Shown here: piece after piece, positions 9,105 through 17,626 of the stretch
How positions within the stretch are numbered: the first letter of the stretch is position 1
Layout: each line of letters opens with the position of its first letter
Source of the DNA: Polyangiaceae bacterium
GTDB taxonomy: Bacteria; Myxococcota_A; Polyangia; Polyangiales; Polyangiaceae
Assembly (NCBI GenBank): GCA_947475525.1
Contig: CANJMI010000012.1
Coordinates: 116,299 to 180,298 of the forward strand
Reading direction: 5' to 3'
DNA length: 64,000 nucleotides
Position numbers and translations under genes: made by a program
Notes under the pieces: generated by a model
Seen by the model: only the letters and a program-made list of their open reading frames with translations
What the model was told of the DNA's origin: nothing
The model's database searches: none

Positions 9105-10537
9105 CAGCGAAGGCGAATCGCCGCCTCAAGTCGACCGAGCGTCACCTCGCGCCCGAGCAGCTCCATCACATCGAAGAGCCCCGGCGAAAACGTACGGCCC
9201 GTCAGCGCGACCCTTGCTGGCTGGGCTACGTCACCGAGTCCATACCCGTTCGCTTCAGACCAGGCTTTCACGGCCGGCTCGAGTTCAGCGGCGACGAAGT
9301 TCGGTGCCGCCGCGAGAAACTCAAGAAGCGGAGCGAGGGTTTTCGCCTTGTCGCCGAGGAGGAACTTCTCTTTCGACTTTTCGTCGTAGTTGGGTGCATC
9401 GGAGAACAGCCAGTCAACGCTCTCGGCGGCCTCGGCGAAGGTCTTGGCGCGCGGGCGAATGGTCGGGAGCACGGCGTGGAGCTTCCGTTCGTCCACCGTT
9501 CCGTAGCGCGCGAGCGCCGACCGAAGAGCCACGACGTACGCTTCATCGTCGATCAGGGCGGGTGATTTCATGTGCTCGAAGGCGATGGCAGAAAGCTTCA
9601 GCGCGTCGAACTTTCCGTCGGCGCGGCTCGTGCGCGACCAATCGAATTTCTCGATGAGGTCGGGCATTGCGAAGACCTCCTGATCACCGAATGACCAACC
9701 AAATCGCACGAGATAGTTCAACAGGCCTACGGCCGGAAACCCTTCTTCGCGATACTCACCGACGCTGACCGCGCCGTGCCGTTTCGACAATTTTTCGCCG
9801 CCCTTTCCGAGCATCATCGGCAGGTGACCAAACTGCGGCGGCTCGACTCCGAGAGCCTGGTAGAGCAGCAACTGAATGGGCGTATTGATCATGTGATCGC
9901 GGCCCCGGCCAACGAGCGTGATGCCCATCGTGTAGTCGTCGACGACGCACCCAAAATTGTAGAGCGGCACGCCATCCGAGCGAACCAAAACGACGTCCTG
10001 AATCGTGTCATTCGGGATGCGCTGTTCGCCGAACACGAGGTCATTCCAGCCCGTGTGTCCCGACTGCGGCGTGCGGAGCCGAACGACGTAGGGTCGGTCG
10101 CTCAGCCAATCCGAGGGGCCCTTGTCGCGCCACCAACCGGGGTAACGAAACTGCGCTTTTGGATCGGAGAGACGAAGCGCCTCGCGCGCCTGCTCGAGCT
10201 CTTCTTTCGTCGCGTAGCAGCGGTAAGCCGCACCTGAGGTGACGAGTTTTTCCGCGAACTCGCGATAGAGTTCGAGACGCTCCATTTGGCGGTACGGGCC
10301 ATGCGCCCCGCCCTGCTCGGGGCCTTCGTCCCACTCGAGGCCGAGCCATCGCATCTCCCGCAGGATGACTTGCTCATTCTCGACCGTGCTGCGCTCGCGA
10401 TCGGTGTCTTCGATGCGCAAGACGAACGTGCCACCGGTCTTGCGGGCCCAGAGCCAATTGAAGAGCGCCGTTCGAACACCACCGATGTGGAGGTAGCCCG
10501 TCGGAGACGGAGCGAAGCGAAGCCTCGGCTTGGTCAT
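9104..10537 (-). CDS. gltX: Glutamyl-tRNA synthetase
   Basis: This class Ic synthetase charges tRNA-Glu. The ATG at 10537 opens at MTKPRLRFAPSPTG; an earlier in-frame start at 10648 adds a non-conserved leader. The HIGH-type motif is LHIGG near residue 18 and the KMSKS-type motif is KLSKR near residue 250. Length 477 residues is normal for bacterial GltX. IEDTD and LVGRGRDHMINT are also conserved. It overlaps the downstream CPBP gene by 3 bases. I see no paralogue in the window, so discriminating or non-discriminating specificity cannot be judged. Confidence 0.97.
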   Translation of the reverse strand: MTKPRLRFAPSPTGYLHIGGVRTALFNWLWARKTGGTFVLRIEDTDRERSTVENEQVILREMRWLGLEWDEGPEQGGAHGPYRQMERLELYREFAEKLVTSGAAYRCYATKEELEQAREALRLSDPKAQFRYPGWWRDKGPSDWLSDRPYVVRLRTPQSGHTGWNDLVFGEQRIPNDTIQDVVLVRSDGVPLYNFGCVVDDYTMGITLVGRGRDHMINTPIQLLLYQALGVEPPQFGHLPMMLGKGGEKLSKRHGAVSVGEYREEGFPAVGLLNYLVRFGWSFGDQEVFAMPDLIEKFDWSRTSRADGKFDALKLSAIAFEHMKSPALIDDEAYVVALRSALARYGTVDERKLHAVLPTIRPRAKTFAEAAESVDWLFSDAPNYDEKSKEKFLLGDKAKTLAPLLEFLAAAPNFVAAELEPAVKAWSEANGYGLGDVAQPARVALTGRTFSPGLFDVMELLGREVTLGRLEAAIRLR

Positions 10538-10625
10538 TGGATGGCCCTCGTACCTCGAATTCAGCGGCGTGTCCCGTATGCGCTCGCGCGAAGAGCCCTG
10601 CCTGCGCGAAGGCGCAACGACGGCG

Positions 10626-12662
10626 TTAGCTGAAGAGCCAGAAAGCACCGAGAGCAGCGGCGAGCGCCACGACGACGAAGGCGATCAGCGCATCGACCGA
10701 GATGCCGAGAAGCCGCCTCGAAGCGAGCGTCCGTCGTGCCGAGTCGAAACCCCGCGCGCCGACGAGCCGGTCGCTCGACAACATGCGGGGTCTGGGAATT
10801 TCGCCGGACGACATCCCCACTTCGAAGCGTCGGGCCTCGTCGAGACGCTCGAGCGCCGCCGCGCCGAGACCGCGAGCCGAAAGGGCGCTCGCTTGCGAAG
10901 CCAGGAGGGCCGCATACGAACAAGCAGCGGCAACGTCGGACGCCCGCCGAGCATCGCCCGACGCCCGCTCCGCGACTCCGCGAATGCGCTGTGCCTCATG
11001 CTCAAAGTTGACGGGGTGCGCATCGCCCGACGCCGAGTCGAACATCGGACGTGACGTGAGGAGGGGCAGCGGCACGGACGGGACGGCGGCTGGCGCAAGC
11101 AAACCCGGCGCGGTTGCAGCCCAATGGCTCGCATCCGCCCGCTCGTCGGGGCGCGCGGCAAACGCGCGATAGGGTACCGCCATCGCACCGAGCCCTTGAA
11201 GCGTGGTCGGCGGGCGGTCTTCCCGCGGGGCGTGTGACGGAACCGGCGGTACCCCGAGGTCGTCGGGCGCAAGCCTACCGATGTCGTGGGCGATCGCCAG
11301 CGCCGAGGAGACGCCCGGCGTGCTGTCGAGTGGCGGACGGGAACCTCGCTCGGAGCCGCGGTCGATCGCGACCGTGCTGTCGCCGTCGAACGGCGTGCTG
11401 CCCTCAAGGCCGTCCGCGGTGGTGCCCTCATCCACGAGCCCCCGAGGCTGCGTCGGCAGGTCCGGCACTCCCGCCCGTACGTGCTTGCTTGTCGGCGAGC
11501 CGTCGACGTCGAAGCCCTCGGATTTAGCGAGCTGACGGATCGTGGTCGCCTCGACGATGATCACCCTCGGGCTGCCTTCGCGGTCGCCCACGACGGGCGA
11601 GTGATTGATGGCACGGTGAGCGATGGTCGGCCCGTCTTCGCCGAAGTCGCCGTCGGCCTCGCCGGCCCCACCCCGCTGCGTCAAGGGCGCATGCCCGTGG
11701 TCCGTCAAAGCGCGATCGAACCAACGCATTTGGCGCATCGCGTTGCGCCGAACGAATCGACCGAGCGCGCCATCGTTGGCCTCACGGTAACCGTGAGCAT
11801 CCAGCCACTCGTCAAGCCGCTCAACCAGTTCACCTGCGTTTTGGTAACGATCCGCCGGATTTTTCTCGAGGCAACGCTCGACCAAACGCGCCAGGGCCCG
11901 GTCCATCTTCGGTCGGAGCACCATCAGGTCGAAGGGGCGATCCTCTGCGATGGCGCGCATCATCTCGAAGTCGTTCGCCGCAGGCCAAGGGCGCCGACCG
12001 CTGAACAACTCGAAGAGCAGCACACCCAGCGCGAAGATGTCCGAGCGGCCGTCGAGCGGCTGGCTATTGACCTGCTCGGGCGACATGAACTGCGGATTGC
12101 CCTTCAAGAGCCCGGTCAACGTTTGGGTCGCCCGTTGCTTCGCCTTCGCGAGCCCAAAGTCGGCGATCTTCACCTCACCGGCGAACCCGAGGAGGACGTT
12201 GCCTGGCGTGAGATCGCGATGCACAAGGCCAAGGTGCTCGCCCGCCGAGGAGCGCAACGCATGGGCCGCCGCAAGTCCATCGCAGACCGAGCGCGCGATG
12301 AACACGACCAGCCGTTCGCTGAACATCTCGCCGGTCTCGAAGACGGTCTTCATCAGCCTGGCCAGGGAAACACCACGCACGAGCTCAACCGCGAACCACG
12401 GCCCCTTCGCGTCGACACCCGAGCCGAGAAGCTCAACGATGTACGGGTTCTTCAGCGCCGCGGTCATCCAAACCTCGTCGCGAAACATGTCGACGGACCG
12501 CGGATCAACCGCGACGTGAGCGTGCAAGCGTTTGACCGCACACAACTCGCCCGAGCGCGGACCACCGCTCAGCCGGCACAGCTCGACGCGCGCCGTGTTG
12601 CCCACGGCAATTTCGGCGAGCACTTCGAAGCGCGGCTCCGACTCGTGCGGCATCCTCTGCAC
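10626..12662 (-). CDS. Hanks-type serine/threonine protein kinase
   Basis: The 678-residue protein has an N-terminal kinase domain (about 10-290). The ATP-binding Lys is in CAVKRL (about residue 44), the catalytic loop is VHRDLTPGN (about 147-155), the metal loop is IADFG (about 166-170), followed by NPQFMSPEQ. The loop has Thr where most kinases have Lys in HRDLKPEN, a change I believe is common among myxobacterial kinases. A Pro/Asp-rich linker of about 340 residues leads to one C-terminal membrane span (about 650-675), so it is tail-anchored rather than having an outer sensor domain. ATG at 12653 is an alternative start. Confidence 0.92.
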   Translation of the reverse strand: MQRMPHESEPRFEVLAEIAVGNTARVELCRLSGGPRSGELCAVKRLHAHVAVDPRSVDMFRDEVWMTAALKNPYIVELLGSGVDAKGPWFAVELVRGVSLARLMKTVFETGEMFSERLVVFIARSVCDGLAAAHALRSSAGEHLGLVHRDLTPGNVLLGFAGEVKIADFGLAKAKQRATQTLTGLLKGNPQFMSPEQVNSQPLDGRSDIFALGVLLFELFSGRRPWPAANDFEMMRAIAEDRPFDLMVLRPKMDRALARLVERCLEKNPADRYQNAGELVERLDEWLDAHGYREANDGALGRFVRRNAMRQMRWFDRALTDHGHAPLTQRGGAGEADGDFGEDGPTIAHRAINHSPVVGDREGSPRVIIVEATTIRQLAKSEGFDVDGSPTSKHVRAGVPDLPTQPRGLVDEGTTADGLEGSTPFDGDSTVAIDRGSERGSRPPLDSTPGVSSALAIAHDIGRLAPDDLGVPPVPSHAPREDRPPTTLQGLGAMAVPYRAFAARPDERADASHWAATAPGLLAPAAVPSVPLPLLTSRPMFDSASGDAHPVNFEHEAQRIRGVAERASGDARRASDVAAACSYAALLASQASALSARGLGAAALERLDEARRFEVGMSSGEIPRPRMLSSDRLVGARGFDSARRTLASRRLLGISVDALIAFVVVALAAALGAFWLFS

Positions 12663-12701
12663 GAGCGGGAGTCTACCAGACGAACGGCGACGATTGCCCG
12701 A

Positions 12702-13352
12702 TCACGAACGTGCGGCTGCGAACGACTCGGCGATGCGGCCAGGCGTCGCGTGAAGCTGCATCTCGAGGTGATCGTCTTTGGTGCGAATCGAGCGCAGGGA
12801 GAGCACCGGGGTGAGGACGGCGAGCGCCTTCTGAACCATCGGATTGCCGGCGAGCTTCGGCACCTTCAAGAGGTCGATGACGACCCTGTCGTCTTGCGCA
12901 TCGACGATCATGGGCGGACGATTCGGGAGAAATGCCAGAAGATTTCCGGGCTTCGACAGATCGAGCGCACCCGACTTGATCAACCCCGCAACGGGCGAGT
13001 CACCGCCCTCGAGGACCTCGAGATCCATGTTCGCGATTCGCGCCGCGACGAGCGCCCTGCCAGGAGCGATGTCGACCGACTCGACGAACAACGTCAAGCG
13101 ACCGCGGAGCGTGCTGCCCATCAGTCGAAACGAAGCTGCTACGCGGATCCCGGGGGGAACCGCCTCGATCACGACGTCTTTCGGTGCCTTTTTCCCGGTG
13201 GCGAGCTCACGGACGAGGTAGCGCAGCGCATCGAGCGGAATTCCGACGCGCAACCCGGCAGCCCCTTTGACGGCACGAAACAACTCCTCGGGGTGCGAGC
13301 GGAGGTAGCTCGCGGCGGCGGAGAGCAGGACCTTCGGATTCGGCTTCGGCAT
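12702..13352 (-). CDS. Conserved hypothetical protein
   Basis: The 216-residue soluble protein has no signal peptide or membrane span. Its alternating hydrophobic pattern (VVIEAVPPGIRVAASFRLMG, then LTLFVESVDIAPGRALVAAR) is that of a beta-rich lipid-binding-like fold such as LmeA/DUF2993, but I cannot identify it firmly. It ends 40 bases upstream of the kinase start on the same strand and may be cotranscribed. Its 5' side faces the divergent acyltransferase gene, with 140 bases between them. Confidence 0.75.
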   Translation of the reverse strand: MPKPNPKVLLSAAASYLRSHPEELFRAVKGAAGLRVGIPLDALRYLVRELATGKKAPKDVVIEAVPPGIRVAASFRLMGSTLRGRLTLFVESVDIAPGRALVAARIANMDLEVLEGGDSPVAGLIKSGALDLSKPGNLLAFLPNRPPMIVDAQDDRVVIDLLKVPKLAGNPMVQKALAVLTPVLSLRSIRTKDDHLEMQLHATPGRIAESFAAARS

Positions 13353-13492
13353 CGAGGGAACGATGAACCGAGAATCGACGCCGGCGCAAGCGTGGACGCG
13401 GCGCCTCGGATGATGTTAGGGGGTAGGCTCCGTGGTGCGGTGGCGTGACCACTTAGCCGTGCCACCGAACTTCGGGTTCTACGAGGCGGGAG

Positions 13493-14320
13493 ATGGCGCT
13501 CAACAATAGGCTGATCCGGATGCGCAAGGCGTGGGACACGCTCGCTCGAGGCCGTGGCATGTCGCTCAGCGAACGGGCGCGATGGATGCGGCAGTGGATC
13601 CCGATGGGCGTCCGCACCGTCGGCTACGGCACCGTTTCGCTGACTCTTGGGCCGCTGACGAAAGAGCGCCGAGCAAGCCTTTGGGCGATGCGGCGCTGGT
13701 CGCAGGGGTGCTTGGCCAGCGTGAACATCCAAGCGACCGCATACGGCGCCGACAACGTCCCCGAAGGCGGGTTCGTGTTCGCCTCGAACCATCAGAGCTT
13801 GCTCGACGTGGTGGTGCTCGGTGCCACCTTGCCCGGCGACTTCAAGTGGGCGGCCAAGCGGTCGCTGATGGCGATTCCGTTTCTTGGGTGGCACCTGAAG
13901 CTCGCCGGCCACGTCCCGGTCGACCGCGAATTGGGCAAGCGCGCCGCCGCGGAAGTGATTCACCGTTTCGAAGCGGTGCTGCGCAGCGGCAAGCCACTCT
14001 TGGTGTTTCCCGAGGGGACGCGGAGTGAAACCGGCGAGGTCAAAGAATTCAAAAACGGCGGTTTTTATGCGGCGGTTCGCGCTGGCAGACCGGTCGTACC
14101 GGTGGCTCTCGATGGCGCGACCGAGCTGCTCAGCAAAGGCGAGCTCGCCATGGGCCCGCTCGCGAGCGAGAGGCGCCGCGTGGTGGTGATGATTGGCAAA
14201 CCGATCGAGCCTCCGACCGAAGGCAGCGAAAAAGAGCGCGTCGAGGCGCTGCGGGACCGCACCCGCGACGCGGTCGTTTTGCTGCACAAAGAAGCGCGCA
14301 TGCGCCGTCTAGGCTCCTGA
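13493..14320 (+). CDS. plsC: 1-acyl-sn-glycerol-3-phosphate acyltransferase (PlsC type)
   Basis: The 275-residue protein carries the acyltransferase motifs in order: NHQSLLD (H-x4-D, about residue 101), the RSLMAIPFLGW region, FPEGTRS (about 170) and a late PVVPVAL. It adds the second acyl chain to lysophosphatidic acid at the inner membrane to make phosphatidic acid. The weakly hydrophobic N terminus would hold it at the membrane. The stop overlaps the next gene (TGATG), so the two are coupled. Bacteria may have several paralogues, so the exact acceptor is not certain. Confidence 0.9.
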   Translation: MALNNRLIRMRKAWDTLARGRGMSLSERARWMRQWIPMGVRTVGYGTVSLTLGPLTKERRASLWAMRRWSQGCLASVNIQATAYGADNVPEGGFVFASNHQSLLDVVVLGATLPGDFKWAAKRSLMAIPFLGWHLKLAGHVPVDRELGKRAAAEVIHRFEAVLRSGKPLLVFPEGTRSETGEVKEFKNGGFYAAVRAGRPVVPVALDGATELLSKGELAMGPLASERRRVVVMIGKPIEPPTEGSEKERVEALRDRTRDAVVLLHKEARMRRLGS

Positions 14321-15225
14321 TGCGACCGCGACGCGCTCTCGCCATGCTCTGTGCCCTCGCTGCCGCTGCGTGCGAGAGTTCGCCTGGAACGGTCAGCCCT
14401 CCGGCGACGACCGCCAAGGACGCGAGCGTCGCGCAACCTCGCGAAGTCGACGAAACCGTGGTCCCCAAGCGGCGCAGCGCAGAGCCCAATCCTCTCGGGC
14501 TGCCCGCCGCGAACGTGACGTTTACCGAGGGGCAATTCGTCTACGCCGTGCCGGAGGCGATGCTCACGACGGCCAAGGTGGGAGTAAGCCTCGAGCTGCG
14601 CGCCGCGAAGGTGGAGTCGATGGACGGGCACGATGTGATCGTGCACGCGGCGTCAGGTCCAGCTTACAACATTCACGCAGGATACGTCGTGGCGCCCCGC
14701 ATGAAGCCGGTTCAGCGCGGCACCCGCGTGATGGTCCCCTATCGGGCGCAGCTCAGGCACGCGACCGTGCAGCGCCAAGTAAAAAACCAGATTGTCGTGC
14801 GCTACGGAGACGTCGGCGTCGCGCTCGGAGACCAGGCGATCGCGATCGACGAAGTCGGTGTACTCGGCGGGGGTCTCGAGCCCGGCGCCTACGCGCTCGC
14901 GCGGCACGAGCATGGCCAGCACCTCGTTCTTCTCGTGTCACTCGGCACGCATGCAGACGGGGCGAGGCGTTGGCTCGTCCTCGGACCCGAAGGCGAGGCG
15001 CGCATCCTCGACGCCGACGAGCTCACGCCGCTCGGCGATGCCCGCAAGCTCAAGCCCGGCAGCTCGGTCCTCGTCGCGTGGCACGGCGACATGGTACCCG
15101 CGACCTTGCGGACGATCGAACCGTCGGGCCTCGTCTCGGTGAAGCGTCCGCGCGTGGGTCCCACGCTGATCGTCGGCATCGACATGATCGCACCCGCGCC
15201 AGCCACGACGCCGCCGACTCCGTGA
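14320..15225 (+). CDS. Hypothetical lipoprotein
   Basis: The 301-residue product has a short signal peptide with lipobox LAAAAC (Cys near residue 18). After a Ser/Thr/Pro-rich linker the body consists of repeated beta-rich blocks, for example GTRVMVPYRAQLRHATVQRQ and later GSSVLVAWHGDMVPATLR. These two stretches look like an internal duplication of an SH3- or Tudor-like fold. I do not recognise a family. It overlaps the acyltransferase gene by one base and ends 16 bases from the convergent kynureninase-like gene. Confidence 0.8.
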   Translation: MRPRRALAMLCALAAAACESSPGTVSPPATTAKDASVAQPREVDETVVPKRRSAEPNPLGLPAANVTFTEGQFVYAVPEAMLTTAKVGVSLELRAAKVESMDGHDVIVHAASGPAYNIHAGYVVAPRMKPVQRGTRVMVPYRAQLRHATVQRQVKNQIVVRYGDVGVALGDQAIAIDEVGVLGGGLEPGAYALARHEHGQHLVLLVSLGTHADGARRWLVLGPEGEARILDADELTPLGDARKLKPGSSVLVAWHGDMVPATLRTIEPSGLVSVKRPRVGPTLIVGIDMIAPAPATTPPTP

Positions 15226-15241
15226 ATCCGCCGGCCGCCCG

Positions 15242-16459
15242 TTAGCGATTCCCGGTCGGCGCGACGAGCGTCGCGAGCACGTCGAGCGCCGTATCGATCT
15301 CGGCGTCGAGGACATAAGGCGCAGGTCCGAGCCGAAGCCGCTCGCCGCGCGAATCGGTCAAGATCCCAAGTTGGCGGAGCTTCGCCGAGAGCGCGCCGGC
15401 CTCGGGGTGCACGACCGACACGAAGGCGCCGCGCCGCGCGTCATCATCGTCCGAGCCGAGCGCGAGTGGTTTTCCTTCGCCGAGGACACCGCGTCCGCGC
15501 AGGCCATCCAGCACCCGACGCGTCTGACGCAGCGAGATCGCCCGCAGCTCCGCCACACCGAGCCCGAGCTCGTCCCAGTGCCGCAGCACCGCGCGTGCCC
15601 GATAAAATCCACTCGCTTCGAAGGTCGCTCCGGCGAAGCGCGCCCCGCCGGAGGCATAACGAACCGGACGAAGGACCGCCGCCCCCGCCGCTTCGCGTGG
15701 CTCCGCGAGACTCGCGAAATCGGCGAACCACCCAGTGTCACGCGGACGCAGCGCGCAATCGGTCGGGATTCGCATCCAACAGAGGCCATTGCCGAAGCCC
15801 GCGTACTTGTAGCCTCCACCAACGACGAACGCGCTCCCGGCAGCCGGACCCCACGCAAGCGGCACGGCGTTGAAGGCATGATACGCGTCGACCACCACCG
15901 TCACGCCGAGGTCGTGGCACTCCGAGAGGATTGCGCCGACCTCAGTTAACACCCAGGAATCTTCGAAAAGAACGGCGCTGAACGCCGCGACCACCGGCCC
16001 ATCCGCGGCGGCCTTACGGACAGCATCGACGAGTCGCTCGGCGAGTCCGAGGCGCGGGCTTGCCGGCACCCAATGCACGCGACGCCCATCCTCCGCGTAG
16101 CGACGCACTTGCCGATCGAGCGAGTGAAATTCACCCGTCGTCGTGACGATCGAGCCGCCCTCGGCCTCGAGTGCACCGAAGAGGCGAACGAGCAGCGCGT
16201 GCGTGCTCTCAGCGAACGCGATGGAGTCATCTTCGGGGAAGCCCTGCCGCTTCAGAACGCCGCGGCCCACGGTCTCGACGAGCGGCAACACGGCGTGCTC
16301 CCATTTTTCGTCGACGTAGCGGGCGGAGTCATCGAACGCCTCGAGCTGGGCCTCGCGAGCGACGTCGGGCCAAGCTTGATGCGAGTGGCCGCTGAGCAAA
16401 ATGCGGCCCGGGACAAGGAATCGCGAATAGGCGCGGCGAATGCGCTCGATGTCGATCAT
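15242..16459 (-). CDS. Class V aminotransferase-fold PLP enzyme, kynureninase-like
   Basis: The 405-residue protein has the class V aminotransferase fold. Near the N terminus, LSGHSHQAWP resembles the kynureninase SHS signature; AESTHALLVRLFGAL, FEDSWV and VDAYHAFNAVP follow, and the PLP-binding Lys is probably in GGGYKYAGFGNG (about 222-233). Kynureninase cleaves kynurenine to anthranilate and alanine; cysteine-desulfurase-like members share the fold. No kynurenine-pathway neighbour is present, so the substrate is not secure. The start overlaps the upstream lipoprotein stop by 4 bases. Confidence 0.85.
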   Translation of the reverse strand: MIDIERIRRAYSRFLVPGRILLSGHSHQAWPDVAREAQLEAFDDSARYVDEKWEHAVLPLVETVGRGVLKRQGFPEDDSIAFAESTHALLVRLFGALEAEGGSIVTTTGEFHSLDRQVRRYAEDGRRVHWVPASPRLGLAERLVDAVRKAAADGPVVAAFSAVLFEDSWVLTEVGAILSECHDLGVTVVVDAYHAFNAVPLAWGPAAGSAFVVGGGYKYAGFGNGLCWMRIPTDCALRPRDTGWFADFASLAEPREAAGAAVLRPVRYASGGARFAGATFEASGFYRARAVLRHWDELGLGVAELRAISLRQTRRVLDGLRGRGVLGEGKPLALGSDDDDARRGAFVSVVHPEAGALSAKLRQLGILTDSRGERLRLGPAPYVLDAEIDTALDVLATLVAPTGNR

Positions 16460-17514
16460 GGCTTCCTCACAGCGCGGAGCTTCTGGTGAAGCCGCAAGGT
16501 CGAGTACTCCGGAGCGGCGGCACCGGGGCCTTGGATCGCGAGGTCCTGCAAGCTCTCGAGCTCGACCTCCGCGCTCTTCGGTGTCAGGTCGGCGTCGAAC
16601 TCGAGCTTGCCGCGGCCTTCGCCGATCCCGCTGCGCACGGTGAGCTCAAACCCCGGCGGAAGGAGCGGGTCGCGTCGCTTCGTGGCGACAGGCTCTTCAC
16701 GGAACGTCACGTTGACGACGACGCCGGGGCCGGCTGCGAGCGTGTACTCCGCGACGCGCACGAGAGCGACGCCGGCGCGGCTGCGGCGCCCGGTCGCCCG
16801 CCAGCTGGCTCCCGCTCCGACAGCTTCCGAAGGCACGGGCAGAGCGAGCTCGCGGACCGACTCTTCGACGCTGCTCCACAGTTGTGCGGCTTCAAGGTCA
16901 AGCCCAGCGGGGACCGGGGGCAACGCGAACGACGTAACGCGCGAATCGAAGGCAAAAAGCGCGGTTTTTCGCTCTAGCGCACGCATGAGCGGGGCAACTT
17001 CCTCGGCGAGGAGTTGCTCGGCGTCGCCCGTCGCGTCGGGCCTCGCGCCCTCGATGGTGACCCTCCAGCCGTCAGCCGCGCGAACGAACGACGTGTCGAG
17101 CGAGAACCCGGGTACCGCGCGAGCGCTCGGGTCATCTCCCCCTTTGCTCTGGCTCATGCCGACGCCGACGGAGAGGGTCAGCGACGCGCGATTACCGGGC
17201 ACCGCGGAGTGGCGCAGCAGCCGTCGCGGCTCGACCCCGGCTGACACAAGCTCGATGCGCACCGCCGCCCCCGTGACCCGGGCGTCCGCGTCGGCGTCGG
17301 TCAGAGCGGGCGACGCATTCGGGGTGGACAACGACGGAGCGGCGACGCTGCTTTCGGTCGCAGTGTCCGCCGGCGGCGCGCCCAGGCATCCTGCCGAGGC
17401 GACGTCCCCAGGCGATCCGGACAAGGCACCGCCTGTCGCTCGCGGGGAGCCGCAATCGGCGCATCCTCCGACACCGACGGCTGCGACGATTCCGAACCAC
17501 AAAGACGCACGCAC
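16456..17514 (-). CDS. Hypothetical lipoprotein (DUF6263-like)
   Basis: The 352-residue product has a signal peptide with lipobox GVGGC (Cys near residue 18) and then a long Ala/Ser/Thr-rich linker. The folded part is beta-rich and has segments such as LLRHSAVPGNRASLTLSVGV, SWRATGRRSRAGVALVRVAE and GRGKLEFDADL, which look DUF6263-like. That assignment is tentative. It is the first gene of a two-gene unit with the kynureninase-like enzyme (ATGA overlap) and is divergent from the giant kinase with 112 bases between them. Confidence 0.8.
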   Translation of the reverse strand: MRASLWFGIVAAVGVGGCADCGSPRATGGALSGSPGDVASAGCLGAPPADTATESSVAAPSLSTPNASPALTDADADARVTGAAVRIELVSAGVEPRRLLRHSAVPGNRASLTLSVGVGMSQSKGGDDPSARAVPGFSLDTSFVRAADGWRVTIEGARPDATGDAEQLLAEEVAPLMRALERKTALFAFDSRVTSFALPPVPAGLDLEAAQLWSSVEESVRELALPVPSEAVGAGASWRATGRRSRAGVALVRVAEYTLAAGPGVVVNVTFREEPVATKRRDPLLPPGFELTVRSGIGEGRGKLEFDADLTPKSAEVELESLQDLAIQGPGAAAPEYSTLRLHQKLRAVRKP

Positions 17515-17626
17515 CCGGTATCGCTAGCGCCACGCGGAGACGAGCGCAAGCCACGCCGAGACGGTTCCTTTTTTCGAACGAAGCTCGGCGCGAGCGTCCG
17601 CGCGCGCTATCCTCCCACCCGAGCGC

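Noticed and set aside
11286..13448. 720-codon + strand open frame
   Set aside because: It is antisense to a clear kinase and the adjacent hypothetical gene and has no recognisable motif.
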